Below, piece by piece: positions 34,332 to 43,399 of a DNA stretch of 64,000 nt. The notes under the pieces were generated by a model. It saw only the letters and a list, made by a program, of their open reading frames with translations, had not been told where the DNA came from and did no database searches. A program made the position numbers and the translations under genes. Position 1 is the first letter of the stretch, and the number at the start of each line of letters is the position of its first letter. This DNA is from an uncultured Spirochaetales bacterium (lineage in GTDB: Bacteria; Spirochaetota; Spirochaetia; Sphaerochaetales; Sphaerochaetaceae): contig CAKQRI010000004.1 in the NCBI GenBank assembly GCA_934271365.1, forward strand, positions 12,852 to 76,851, in the 5' to 3' direction.

Positions 34332-35657
34332 TTATACCCTCTTGTAATCCTTATTAGCCTGATGAATGAATGGAACAATCTGATCAACAGAAATCCTTTC
34401 CTGCTTCATTGAGTCTCTGAATCTTACTGTAACTGTCTGATCTTCAAGTGTCTGGTAATCAACTGTGATGCAATAAGGAGTTCCAATCTCATCCATTCTT
34501 CTATAACGGCGGCCAACAGCACCGCTCTGATCAAAGAATGTAGTGAAGTCAGAGCGAAGGCTATGCTCAAGCTTAGATGCATACTCACCAAGACCATCCT
34601 TCTTAACAAGAGGAAGAACAGCAACCTTAACAGGAGCAAGAAGAGGATGGAAATGCATAACAGTTCTTGTATCACCTTCTGGGGTAGCTTCCTCGTCATA
34701 AGCATCAGTGAGAGCCATAAGGACGTTTCTTGTGAGTCCTGCAGAAGTCTCAACAACATATGGGATATAGCGCTCATTGGTCTCTGGATCAAGATATGTC
34801 ATATCCTTACCGCTGAACTTCTGATGCTGTGTAAGATCATAGTCTGTCCTTGAGTGTACCCCCTCAAGCTCCTGCCAGCCCATTGGGAATAAGAACTGGA
34901 TATCATAAGCATCTTTTGCGTAGAACGCAAGCTCATCTGGTCCATGCTGATGCCATCTCAAGTGCTCCGGATGGATTCCCATCTTCTTATAGAATTCCAT
35001 TCTCTGCTCTCTCCAGTACGGGAACCAATATTCATCTGTACCAGGCTTACAGAAGAACTGCATCTCCATCTGCTCAAATTCACATGATCTGAAAATGAAG
35101 TTCTTTGTTGTGATCTCATTTCTGAAAGACTTTCCGACCTGTGCAATTCCGAAAGGAATCTTTACACGTGAAGACTGAAGGACATTCTTGAAATCCACAT
35201 AGATTCCCTGAGCTGTCTCTGGGCGGAGATAAACGACAGAAGCAGCATCTGCATTAGCTCCGATATGGGTCTTGAACATCAGATTGAAGTTCCTAGGCTC
35301 AGTGAAGCTATCCTTATTGCCACATACAGGGCAAGGCTTTGTAAGATCAATCTGATCTGCACGGAAACGTGACTTGCAGCACTTACAGTCAACCATTGGA
35401 TCTGTAAAGTTTGATACATGGCCTGATGCTTCCCATACACGTGGATGCATCAGAATAGATGCATCTAGACCAACAATGTTATCATGCATCTGTGTCATTT
35501 CCTTCCACCAGAAATCACGGATGTTATTCTTGAGCTCTACACCCATAGGACCATAATCATATGCACCATTAAGACCGCCATAGATCTCACTTGACTGGAA
35601 AATAAAACCTCTTCTTCTGCAGAGAGATACTATCTTATCCATTGTTACTTCTGCCAT
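34332..35657 (-). CDS. glyS: Glycyl-tRNA synthetase (single-chain, dimeric type)
   Basis: A 441-residue class II synthetase of the eukaryote/archaea-like alpha2 type, not the bacterial alpha2beta2 glyQ/glyS type. It includes a Cys4 zinc-like insertion (CKCCKSRFRADQ to CPVCG), motif 2 FRNEITTKNFIFRSCEFEQMEMQ and motif 3 near LLAPVKVAVLPL. It sits 2 nt from both gltX and tyrS. Confidence 0.96.
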   Translation of the reverse strand: MAEVTMDKIVSLCRRRGFIFQSSEIYGGLNGAYDYGPMGVELKNNIRDFWWKEMTQMHDNIVGLDASILMHPRVWEASGHVSNFTDPMVDCKCCKSRFRADQIDLTKPCPVCGNKDSFTEPRNFNLMFKTHIGANADAASVVYLRPETAQGIYVDFKNVLQSSRVKIPFGIAQVGKSFRNEITTKNFIFRSCEFEQMEMQFFCKPGTDEYWFPYWREQRMEFYKKMGIHPEHLRWHQHGPDELAFYAKDAYDIQFLFPMGWQELEGVHSRTDYDLTQHQKFSGKDMTYLDPETNERYIPYVVETSAGLTRNVLMALTDAYDEEATPEGDTRTVMHFHPLLAPVKVAVLPLVKKDGLGEYASKLEHSLRSDFTTFFDQSGAVGRRYRRMDEIGTPYCITVDYQTLEDQTVTVRFRDSMKQERISVDQIVPFIHQANKDYKRV

Positions 35658-35659
35658 TT

Positions 35660-37138
35660 TTATTTCTCCTCCAATAATTTTGTAGCTCTCTCTAGGCGAG
35701 CTTTTGTTACATCTAAACCTAGCAATCTGATTGAATCGAATAATGGGAGCGATACTGTTGAATTCGTAATCGCAACTCTTATTGGCTGGAATACTCCATT
35801 GACCTTTATCTCAAGCTTCTGCGATAGGGCAACAAGACGCTCTTCTATAGCGCTTTCCTCTTCTCCTCTCTCAAGTCCAGAGATAAGAATCTCAGATCCT
35901 TCCTTTAATGCAGTTCTAGTCTTATCAAGATCGCTACCTTTAGCAACATACAATGCAGGATCCTCTACCATCTGATCTCTGAAGATAAAAGCAGTAAGAG
36001 GCACAACATCTGATAGGATCTTCATGCGCTCCTTTACAGGAGGAACTATTCTTGCAATAAGAGCCTTCTCATCTTCTGTTGGAGGAGTGCTGACATAGCC
36101 TTCCTTTTCAAGATACGGAGTGATCAGAGAAGCAAGCTTATCATCTGATGTGCTTCTGATATACTGCCCATTGAACCAGTCAAGCTTCTTATAATCAAAT
36201 ACTCCAGGTGCTTTATGGATTCCTTCCATATTGAAGCACTTCTCAAGCTCCTCTTTAGTAAAGAATTCTGTTGAGCCATCCAAAGACCAGCCAACAAGCG
36301 TAACATAGTTGATTATTGCCTCAGGAAGATATCCTTTTGCCCGGAAATCCCTAACAGCTGTTGAGCCATGTCTCTTACTGAGCTTCTGACCATCCTTTCC
36401 CATAACCATAGGAAGGTGGCAGTAAACTGGTGGCTCCCATCCGAATGCCTGATAAAGAAGTATATGCAGAGGACCTGAAGGAATCCACTCCTGGGCTCTC
36501 ATGATATGAGTTATTCCCATCAGATGATCATCAATTACATTTGCAAGGTGATAAGTCGGGAATCCATCGCTCTTCAAAAGGATCGGATCAGGAGAAACAT
36601 CCTTATTCTTCCTAGTAATATCCCCCATGAGAACATCATGGAATGTTGTCTTTCCCTCTCTTGGAACACGTAGCCTGATAACAGGCTTTATCCCCTGGCG
36701 CTCATATTCTGCCCGCTCTTCATCAGTGAGATTCGCACAGTGTCTATCATACCCCTGATATTCACTTTTCGATGCAATCTGTTCCTGTCTTACCTTCTCT
36801 AGACGCTCTGATGAGCAATAGCAGTAATAGGCTTTTCCATCTCTTACAAGCTGCTCTGCATATTTCTTATATAACTCAAAACGCTCTGACTGTATATAAG
36901 GACCATAAGGACCACCTACAACAGGTCCCTCATCCCATTTGATTCCAAGCCAGTCTAGAGTATCATAAAGATCCTGAAGAGACTCATCTGTATAGCGCTC
37001 TCTATCTGTATCCTCTACACGGAGAATGAACTTCCCTCCATGAGACTTTGCAAAGAAATAGTTGAATAATGCGGTGCGTATTCCACCTATGTGCTGAAGC
37101 CCAGTTGGAGACGGGGCATAGCGAACACGAACTTCCAT
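35660..37138 (-). CDS. gltX: Glutamyl-tRNA synthetase
   Basis: A 492-residue class I synthetase: APSPTGLQHIGGIRTALFNYFFA (HIGH region) and KLSKRHGSTAV (KMSKS region). No glnS is seen in the window, so it could be the non-discriminating form serving tRNA-Gln too, but this cannot be decided here. AAGGAG lies 9-10 nt before the ATG. First gene of gltX-glyS-tyrS-asparaginase. Confidence 0.97.
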   Translation of the reverse strand: MEVRVRYAPSPTGLQHIGGIRTALFNYFFAKSHGGKFILRVEDTDRERYTDESLQDLYDTLDWLGIKWDEGPVVGGPYGPYIQSERFELYKKYAEQLVRDGKAYYCYCSSERLEKVRQEQIASKSEYQGYDRHCANLTDEERAEYERQGIKPVIRLRVPREGKTTFHDVLMGDITRKNKDVSPDPILLKSDGFPTYHLANVIDDHLMGITHIMRAQEWIPSGPLHILLYQAFGWEPPVYCHLPMVMGKDGQKLSKRHGSTAVRDFRAKGYLPEAIINYVTLVGWSLDGSTEFFTKEELEKCFNMEGIHKAPGVFDYKKLDWFNGQYIRSTSDDKLASLITPYLEKEGYVSTPPTEDEKALIARIVPPVKERMKILSDVVPLTAFIFRDQMVEDPALYVAKGSDLDKTRTALKEGSEILISGLERGEEESAIEERLVALSQKLEIKVNGVFQPIRVAITNSTVSLPLFDSIRLLGLDVTKARLERATKLLEEK

Positions 37139-37164
37139 TTGATAAACTCCTTGAATGTAGTAAC

Positions 37165-37193
37165 AGTTTATTCATTTAATAGAAAAGAAACAA
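37165..37193 (-). promoter_or_regulatory. Promoter of gltX-glyS-tyrS-asparaginase
   Basis: On the minus strand TTGTTT (37188-37193) and TAAACT (37165-37170) have a 17-nt spacer, in the 72-nt gap after the hydrolase gene. No T-box specifier structure fits in the short leader. Confidence 0.65.
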
Positions 37194-37210
37194 CACAAAG
37201 ATTCCCTCTT

Positions 37211-38065
37211 CTATGGAATGAATGAGAGGACCTCTTTTACAGCTTCATCCTCTGCCTTCTGGTCTTTATCATAGAAAACATAATGAGAAGCACCCTTTAT
37301 CTCTTTTATCTCTAATGATGCCTTAATATTATCCTTGATGAATTTGTAATAATCAGGGTTTGGCAGAATCGCATCATTTTCCAGAACGAGGATTTTTGTT
37401 GGAATCTTTATATTCTTGAGGCTATCAGCTGCTTTTCTCATCAGCATATGAAGCTCAAGTATCTGGCGGACATAGACCCATGACCAGTATTCCCTGCCAA
37501 GATACAGATCATCCTTAGGTGCTCCTTCATAATGCATATGGTATTCTGGATTTGTTTTCCATGCATGCGGGAATCTTTTCAGAAACACAGAGATGGCCAT
37601 TGCAAGCTTTGGAGATATAGGAAGCTTCTCCCCAGCATATACTGCTGGTGCAGCAACAGCGACCTTCTTGATTCCCTCAACTTCAGCAGCTGTAATCAAA
37701 GCAATTCCGCCACCCATTGAGTGTCCGACAAGATATACATTCTTATATGTTCTTACAAGATCCTCAGCAGCGGTCTCTGCAACGCTTATCCAGTCTTCTT
37801 TTCTGGATTTCTCAAAGTCTCTGCCACTCGTTGCATGGCCCGGAAGACGTGGTACAAACACATCGCATCCTGAATTATAAAGGTCAACTGCAGGACGCAC
37901 TATCTCTCCGGGATATCCTGTATATCCATGAATGCACAGCACCGCATTATCGCTTTTCTCTACGTGCTTTAATGAAAAAGAGCGCCCTGCATCGCAAGGC
38001 GCAACCTTATCCTGATAGACTCCATCATACCAGTAAGATGGAACACTATACTCTCCTGTAATCAC
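37211..38065 (-). CDS. Alpha/beta hydrolase (monoacylglycerol lipase/carboxylesterase-like)
   Basis: A 284-residue cytosolic serine hydrolase. The oxyanion region is VLCIHGYTGYPGEI, the nucleophile Ser116 is in LVGHSMGGG, the acid is in VLENDAILP and the base in GASHYVF. The GFTG-like oxyanion loop resembles bacterial carboxylesterases and monoglyceride lipases. It overlaps the LuxR-type regulator upstream by 4 nt, which suggests the regulator and the hydrolase respond to the same lipid or ester signal. Confidence 0.87.
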   Translation of the reverse strand: MITGEYSVPSYWYDGVYQDKVAPCDAGRSFSLKHVEKSDNAVLCIHGYTGYPGEIVRPAVDLYNSGCDVFVPRLPGHATSGRDFEKSRKEDWISVAETAAEDLVRTYKNVYLVGHSMGGGIALITAAEVEGIKKVAVAAPAVYAGEKLPISPKLAMAISVFLKRFPHAWKTNPEYHMHYEGAPKDDLYLGREYWSWVYVRQILELHMLMRKAADSLKNIKIPTKILVLENDAILPNPDYYKFIKDNIKASLEIKEIKGASHYVFYDKDQKAEDEAVKEVLSFIP

Positions 38066-38955
38066 CAGGAAGCCTCCTCAAGAAGATTCAGAAGATCAAT
38101 ACGGCTTCTGACTTCTGTTTTTGAGAATATATTAGCAATATGATTATTCACAGTGTTAACTGAGATACAGAGTTTATCAGCAATCTCCTTATTGGTATAG
38201 CCCTGCTTAATAAGCTTAATCACATCAAGCTCTCTCTCGGTAATCTTATAATCAGCAACCCTTTCAAGAGTCAGTTCCCCTTTCTCCTTCTTCTCTTCTC
38301 TCTCATTCTCATGAGCCAACACAATGAAGAGGAACACCAAAGAGTAAATAAAATAAGCTATTGCATATATCGGGATTGCAATAGATGAAAATGATGAGAA
38401 GAGAATCATCAGGATGAAAACAGGAACCATAGAGAGAGATATAATCATGAATGTCCTGCATGCAATCTTCACTCTATGGTTCGAGATTCTATGCCTATAG
38501 AAAAAGAAAAGGCAAACTCCATAGGCAATCACACTTGCACCAAGGCAAGACTGGGCAATCTGCATTGCTGGATAACGGAATATCTGATAAAGAACAGATA
38601 CAGCAAGATAGCATGCACCTTCTGAAAATGATGCAATTCTTGCCCAGCGCGCCATTGGCTTTGCAATCATCCAGTTCATATAATAATAGCAGAAGACAAG
38701 AAGGAATGATGTATCTGCAATATAGAAGACCTCCCAAACTAAATGCAGAACTGTCTTAAGCATTCCCCCATACATCAAGCTGCTGAACTGGTCTAAGGTG
38801 AAGAGCATAGTCATTCCCAGAAGGCTGGATGACAGGACTATTGACCATCCAGTCTCCTTCATATGCTCTTTCATATGCCACACTATTGTAAGTGCAAAAT
38901 CCATAGAAACTAAGGCTAAAGCAAATAATGATAATAGCAGTGGCAATGAATCCAT
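38062..38955 (-). CDS. Membrane-anchored LuxR-type regulator (multi-TM sensor plus HTH)
   Basis: 297 residues. The first 220 or so contain about seven hydrophobic segments; the C-terminus is a LuxR/GerE helix-turn-helix (ITERELDVIKLIKQGYTNKEIADKLCISVNTVNNHIANIF). A short Glu/Lys-rich linker (HENEREEKKEKGE) joins them. It probably senses a membrane or external signal and binds DNA from the membrane. Translationally coupled to the hydrolase. This layout is frequent in spirochaetes. Confidence 0.85.
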   Translation of the reverse strand: MDSLPLLLSLFALALVSMDFALTIVWHMKEHMKETGWSIVLSSSLLGMTMLFTLDQFSSLMYGGMLKTVLHLVWEVFYIADTSFLLVFCYYYMNWMIAKPMARWARIASFSEGACYLAVSVLYQIFRYPAMQIAQSCLGASVIAYGVCLFFFYRHRISNHRVKIACRTFMIISLSMVPVFILMILFSSFSSIAIPIYAIAYFIYSLVFLFIVLAHENEREEKKEKGELTLERVADYKITERELDVIKLIKQGYTNKEIADKLCISVNTVNNHIANIFSKTEVRSRIDLLNLLEEASW

Positions 38956-38958
38956 TAA

Positions 38959-39591
38959 CTATCTCCTGTTCTTCTGGTTATGAGACATATCTGCTTTTCC
39001 GCAGATGCTCTTAAGATCATCGAAGAATTCAGGCAGTGATGTTGCACCATATCCCTTCTCAAAAGAGACAAGCTCATTATAATCACGGGCATTTCTGTCT
39101 GCTTCAGCAAGTTTTGGATAAAGATTGAAATTGAGATTCAGCCCCTTTGTAAGGAAATAGTCAGTTGTCAGTGCATATCCGCTTATAGCCTTACCAACCT
39201 CTTCCCTTACAGCATCTGCATCCTCAATATATGCTTTCGGCCTTGAGATGAACAATAGGAAATACAGATCAAAAGACGGCTCAAAATAAAGCATCCTAAG
39301 CTTTTTCTTTGCTGCATATTCTTCTGCATTCTCAACATCTGAAAGCGAAGCTGCTACATCGTTCAGGCCAAATACCACCCAGCATGATGTATACTTGCCT
39401 CGATTTCTGAGCTTTCCTGCATAATCAATGAGCTTTTCAAGTGAAAGGCCATCAGGAGCTGCAACAACTGTCAGATTAGAATATCTGCAGTCCTTTCTCA
39501 TCTGAGAGAAGAAGATTGCCTCAGCCTCTTTAGCACACACAAGAAGCATTGTTTCCTTTGCGTCGACTTTATTTCTCTTTCTGACTACCAT
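38959..39591 (-). CDS. RloB-like protein with altered catalytic positions
   Basis: 210 residues. Layout fits the RloB family (AbiLii-like), usually paired with an AAA ATPase in phage-defence loci: a first strand MLLVCAKEAEAIFF (family VCEGExTE), WVVFGLND (family VFDRDD) and EPSFDLYFLLF (family NPCFELWLLLHF). The acidic positions of the family are mostly replaced (Gly75 and Asn77 at the DxD, Phe at the last His). Its ATG shares a base with the ATPase stop. Could be an inactive or repurposed nuclease-like partner; the assignment itself is by layout and partner. Confidence 0.65.
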   Translation of the reverse strand: MVVRKRNKVDAKETMLLVCAKEAEAIFFSQMRKDCRYSNLTVVAAPDGLSLEKLIDYAGKLRNRGKYTSCWVVFGLNDVAASLSDVENAEEYAAKKKLRMLYFEPSFDLYFLLFISRPKAYIEDADAVREEVGKAISGYALTTDYFLTKGLNLNFNLYPKLAEADRNARDYNELVSFEKGYGATSLPEFFDDLKSICGKADMSHNQKNRR

Positions 39592-40853
39592 CAGACTTCC
39601 TCCTTCTTAACAGGGGTACCATCGTGCATGAAGCAGAACTCACTTTCAAGAGGTACTGCGCCAAACATACCCTGAAGATATCTATCATATGTTGATATTC
39701 TTCCCTTTGCTCCCTTGAAATCTGCAAGAGAGAAGTATTCAGTTGCACTATCTGCACCTTTCTGAGCAAACCATACAGAGTCCTTTCTGAGTAGACCTTC
39801 TCTGAGAAGCGCAGGATTACAGTCCACAACAATCAGCTGGGATTCTGTTGCACATGCAGTAAAGATCTCAACAAGATGACAGAGAACATAAGGATGGAGA
39901 AGCTGTCCGAAGTCATCAATCACAATCGTCCTGCTTGTAATGAACGCTTCGAAGAAAGATACAGCCATTACAATAAGACGCCTCAGAGATAGGCTCTCCT
40001 TCATGAATACCTGACCATAAGCCTCACTGTCACCCTTATTCACATAAGTGTGGGAAATTCCAATTGCTTCTTCACCTTTATCATTAGATACGACCTGGAT
40101 TCTTGATACATCTGTTATATCAACAGCCCAGAGGAAATTGACGAGCTGCTCACCCCAGCCTGGATGAGCCTTAAGAGCATTGATGACAATCTGCTCAGCA
40201 TTCTTTCCATATCCAAGAGGAAGGAGATTAAGCCCTTCTTTAAGCCATGTATATAGCTCGAGAGCTGTCTGACCACCCTTCTCCGCAGCACCCTGCAGGA
40301 ATGATCTTGTCTCTAACAGCTTTGCAGCCTGTCTCTTCTTCTCGCCCCTATATAGCTTTCCAAAGCGGTAGACATACTCTCCATTCTCATATTTACGCTC
40401 AAACATAATCTTCTTTGAGCCATTTATGATGTAATAGAGAGATTCCTCATAGAATCGCTTCTGTGTAACTTTGATTGTATATCTTGCAATTACAGAAGGA
40501 TGTTCAGGATTTTCTGGAATGCCTTTATCAAGCAAGACATCTATTGATATCTCAGATGGCCTGTCTTTTCCATCACCATATGCAAAAGCAGCCTTAGCAA
40601 GTGAACCTTTCAGAGGATTCTCATTATCTTCTGAGGCAAAAACAACAGCCTTAAGCACTTCAAGAGCTCTGACAAATGAGCTCTTACCAGCGCCATTTGG
40701 ACCTATGATAGCAGTAGTCTTAAGCACATTGAAACGATCTGTTCCTGATACTGTCTTTGATGGGTCTAAGTTTCTATCATTGAGAGCAACCAGGGAGATC
40801 TGCTGGGGAGACTTCACGGACTTGAAGTTCGCAATAGTCATATTTAACAGCAT
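39591..40853 (-). CDS. AAA-15/RloA-like ATPase
   Basis: 420 residues. An SMC-like ABC ATPase of the RloA/AbiLi type: MTIANFKSVKSPQQISL, Walker A IIGPNGAGKSS (51-59), then IVIDDFGQLLHPYVLCHLVEIF for Walker B, VDCNPALL in place of the usual THNTNLL switch and the family ending RYLQGMFGAVP. The catalytic Glu of Walker B is Asp314 and the switch His is absent, so hydrolysis may be weak. GGAGG 7 nt before the ATG fixes the start; a longer frame to 40913 is unlikely. Forms an operon with the RloB-like gene. Confidence 0.8.
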   Translation of the reverse strand: MLLNMTIANFKSVKSPQQISLVALNDRNLDPSKTVSGTDRFNVLKTTAIIGPNGAGKSSFVRALEVLKAVVFASEDNENPLKGSLAKAAFAYGDGKDRPSEISIDVLLDKGIPENPEHPSVIARYTIKVTQKRFYEESLYYIINGSKKIMFERKYENGEYVYRFGKLYRGEKKRQAAKLLETRSFLQGAAEKGGQTALELYTWLKEGLNLLPLGYGKNAEQIVINALKAHPGWGEQLVNFLWAVDITDVSRIQVVSNDKGEEAIGISHTYVNKGDSEAYGQVFMKESLSLRRLIVMAVSFFEAFITSRTIVIDDFGQLLHPYVLCHLVEIFTACATESQLIVVDCNPALLREGLLRKDSVWFAQKGADSATEYFSLADFKGAKGRISTYDRYLQGMFGAVPLESEFCFMHDGTPVKKEEV

Positions 40854-41108
40854 AAGCTTCCTCCTTTCACTGAAAACGTGAACTATAGCAAGTATATCAA
40901 ACACAACTGGCATTAGTCATGAAAATGCATTCTTTATGGCTTTTTCTTCTGATTCACCGCGTTTGATTGCCTATAATCATAAAAAAAGCTCATCAAAACG
41001 ATGGAATATTTATTAACATAACTATCGTTTAAGATTATTCTTTTTTATTTACAGGATATAAATATAAAAAAATTGGACAATTTAACTTAATATTCATTAA
41101 GTGTTTTA
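40854..41108. other. AT-rich intergenic region upstream of the RloA-like gene
   Basis: Marked drop in G+C compared with the flanks. No ORF or RNA gene is evident. It holds an inverted repeat AAACGAT (40996-41002) with ATCGTTT (41024-41030) and a small hairpin CTTAAT-ATTC-ATTAAG (41086-41101). A promoter for the RloA/RloB operon must lie here, probably near the TATACT/TATAGT sequences about 30-50 nt before the gene, but no -35 box stands out. Confidence 0.5.
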
Positions 41109-41150
41109 TAAAATAGGAGAAACTGAAATGAAACAGAATCTCCTATTTTA
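41109..41150 (-). terminator. Perfect 12-bp inverted repeat ending the lipoprotein gene
   Basis: TAAAATAGGAGA (41109-41120) and TCTCCTATTTTA (41139-41150) pair perfectly around an 18-nt loop, 10 nt beyond the lipoprotein stop. The A/T ends of the stem give short T stretches. Likely a terminator or 3' stabiliser. Confidence 0.65.
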
Positions 41151-41159
41151 TGATCTCAA

Positions 41160-42305
41160 TTATTTTCCAAGTGCATTGTAAATTGAATAAATTGCACTGA
41201 CATCACCTGAAAATTCAGAGCTTTCCCCTGCAAGCTGGGACTTTGCTTTATCATCTTCAGCCTTGTATGAAAGCATCATACTATAAAGACTGTTTATATC
41301 ATCGTTGTTGATTGTGCTTCTGACAGAGGAAAGAAAATCTATGGCGCCAGCAATGTCTCCTCGTGCAGCCTGCAGAATAGCAGCATTATAAGCAGAAGGA
41401 ACATGTCTAGAAGAATTCCATTCGCTGATGAATGCATCATATGCAAGAGAGAGATTTCCATCATCGGCTGCTTTATATGCAGCTTCAAGGCTCTTGATCT
41501 TAGGCTTATTGCTCATCAATTCAATGCTTGCAGATACCATTCTTGGTATGAAATCATTTCTGATTGATCTCTTGAATGAATTAATCTGGCTCTTGAATGT
41601 ATAATAAGGATTATTGACGCTTGAGTATGGCAGTATATAGCCTGCTCCATAAGGAGTATATGTGTACTCTTCATAGGTAGGATCCTGCTTCGTGTAGATG
41701 CGCTTTGCAATTATTCTTTCGGTTCTTGTATCAATCACAGTGAGTGAAAGTGTCAAAGATACTCTCTGATAATATGCATATTTATAATGCGGAACCTTTG
41801 TCTTTACACCTGTAGATGGATCCACCTTCTCTTTATAGGAATCTACATACACTCTTGAGTATTCATCGACATTCATTTCCTCGATTGTAGGTATAATGAC
41901 GGCATCTATTCCGGCCTCAACGAACTTCTCTGAGGAATTAACACCTATTCTTGAGAGAGTGATCATAGCGTCTGTCTCTGCTGGATACATTATCTTAAAG
42001 AAGCCATTCTGAGAAAGAGAACTCACAACGGCATCTGTAGCATATGAAGCAACATCAGAAGGCAGGCTCTTTGAATATGAAGAATATACAGGATATAGAG
42101 AACTATCAAAATCATAGTAACGCATATATGGAGCTGAATTCATATATCCGCCACGATATGGAATTGCTGATGCAACAGCTATGTTCCTATACTGGCCCAT
42201 ATTGACATTTGAACTCTTCATATAGTCGATATCAACTATAGTTGAACAGCCTGTAATGACAGCAATAAAACAGATCAGAACAGCAAATAAGAGCTTTTTT
42301 CTCAT
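41160..42305 (-). CDS. Lipoprotein of unknown function (spirochaete type)
   Basis: 381 residues with a lipobox (VITGC, Cys20). After it come VDIDYMKSSNVNMGQYRNIAVASAIPYRG, a Tyr-rich middle and a C-terminal helical region resembling tetratricopeptide repeats (LEAAYKAADDGNLSLAYDAFISEWNS, then AYNAAILQAARGDIAGAIDFL). The N-terminal part, with its IAVASAIP strand and SLSQNGFFKIM segment, recalls envelope proteins that compute a parameter from lipoprotein-encoded strings, but I do not recognise a function. AAGGAG ribosome site. Anchored to the outer or inner membrane facing the periplasm. Confidence 0.8.
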   Translation of the reverse strand: MRKKLLFAVLICFIAVITGCSTIVDIDYMKSSNVNMGQYRNIAVASAIPYRGGYMNSAPYMRYYDFDSSLYPVYSSYSKSLPSDVASYATDAVVSSLSQNGFFKIMYPAETDAMITLSRIGVNSSEKFVEAGIDAVIIPTIEEMNVDEYSRVYVDSYKEKVDPSTGVKTKVPHYKYAYYQRVSLTLSLTVIDTRTERIIAKRIYTKQDPTYEEYTYTPYGAGYILPYSSVNNPYYTFKSQINSFKRSIRNDFIPRMVSASIELMSNKPKIKSLEAAYKAADDGNLSLAYDAFISEWNSSRHVPSAYNAAILQAARGDIAGAIDFLSSVRSTINNDDINSLYSMMLSYKAEDDKAKSQLAGESSEFSGDVSAIYSIYNALGK

Positions 42306-42352
42306 ATATTCTCCTTTTTTTCTATAAAAAGCATTCTGATAAGATATTGCTA

Positions 42353-43357
42353 TCAGGCAAATATCTTCTTATCAGAAAGCTCCACTGCAAGCTTAAGAGC
42401 TTTGACCATATTCTTTATATCAGCACATCCTTTTCCTGCTTTCTCTAGCTCAAGTCCTGTTGTTATGCCTATTCTAAGGAATGGAAGACCCCAGGTTATG
42501 ACAACCGCATTCTTATCAAGTGTCACTGCGCTGACCTCATTTCTGAAATAAGCAAGCGTTGCACTATAATCGCCACGCTCTGATCTTTTGTAAACATCAC
42601 GGACAGGTACTGGACCTATAGCATTTATGCCAAGCTGCTGGCACCTCTCAACAACAGGAGCTATTACATTCTTCTCCTCAGGTCCAAACCACTCACCATC
42701 TCCTATATCAGGATTCAGAGCGCTGACCGCAATAGGCTTTGAGCTATTGAAGAAATTAGATGCGAATAGGCTCTCGATATTGATTATCGCATCCATAAGA
42801 AGCTCTTCTCTTACAGCTTCGAGAGAATCCTTCACCGAGCCATGATATGTAAGAAGAAAGACATTTGCCCTTCTGAAGAGAAACATATTGGTAAGCCTGC
42901 TGCTCTCAGCAAATACAGATAAAAGCTCTGTTATAGAATTCTCTCTGTAACCTGCCAGCCCAAGTGCAATGCTTGATACCGATGGAGTAACAAGCGTTGA
43001 TGCATAGCTATTGCATACAAGATCTACGGCAACTCTGACACTCTCATAAGATGCAATGCCTGTCTCCTTTGAAGGATTTCCATATTCAAAGCCTGACATA
43101 TCTATAGAGGAAGAAGAGAAGAAGATATACTGATGCCCTTCACTTTCTGCTTTTTTAAGCTCTTCTTTGCTTCTGACATAACAAGAGAAAGGAAGATCAG
43201 TGGAAAGATCCGCAGCTACACGCTGGAATATTCCAAGATCTCCAGTAACGACTATTCCACGAGATGGCCTCAATGGATTTGAAGCAACTGTCTTTATAAT
43301 CATCTCAGCTGCTGTTCCAGAGCCTTCTCCCATACAGATTGCTACATATTTGATCAT
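42353..43357 (-). CDS. PdxA-like protein lacking most metal ligands
   Basis: 334 residues that follow the 4-hydroxythreonine-4-phosphate dehydrogenase layout: MGEGSGTAAEMI at the start, LLTYHGSVKDSL, SALNPDIGDGEWFGPEE, IGPVPVRDVY, WGLPFLRIGITTGLELEKAGKG. Of the three metal-binding histidines expected, only His172 remains; the second is Asp217 and the DHGTA motif is TTGLE. The GHTE and HDQ motifs are also lost. It is therefore unlikely to perform the pyridoxine reaction and may use another substrate. Divergent from a small acidic gene. Confidence 0.75.
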   Translation of the reverse strand: MIKYVAICMGEGSGTAAEMIIKTVASNPLRPSRGIVVTGDLGIFQRVAADLSTDLPFSCYVRSKEELKKAESEGHQYIFFSSSSIDMSGFEYGNPSKETGIASYESVRVAVDLVCNSYASTLVTPSVSSIALGLAGYRENSITELLSVFAESSRLTNMFLFRRANVFLLTYHGSVKDSLEAVREELLMDAIINIESLFASNFFNSSKPIAVSALNPDIGDGEWFGPEEKNVIAPVVERCQQLGINAIGPVPVRDVYKRSERGDYSATLAYFRNEVSAVTLDKNAVVITWGLPFLRIGITTGLELEKAGKGCADIKNMVKALKLAVELSDKKIFA

Positions 43358-43399
43358 GCTTAAACTATACAGAAAAGCTCTTCATTCTGCTACCATCTA

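Noticed and set aside
35660..37210. T-box leader upstream of the synthetase operon
   Set aside because: The gap before gltX is only 72 nt and holds a promoter; there is no room or conserved T-box sequence.
40854..40913. N-terminal extension of the RloA-like ATPase
   Set aside because: A strong GGAGG site 7 nt before the ATG at 40853 and the family N-terminus (MTIANFKS) fix the start; the extension covers promoter-like AT-rich sequence.
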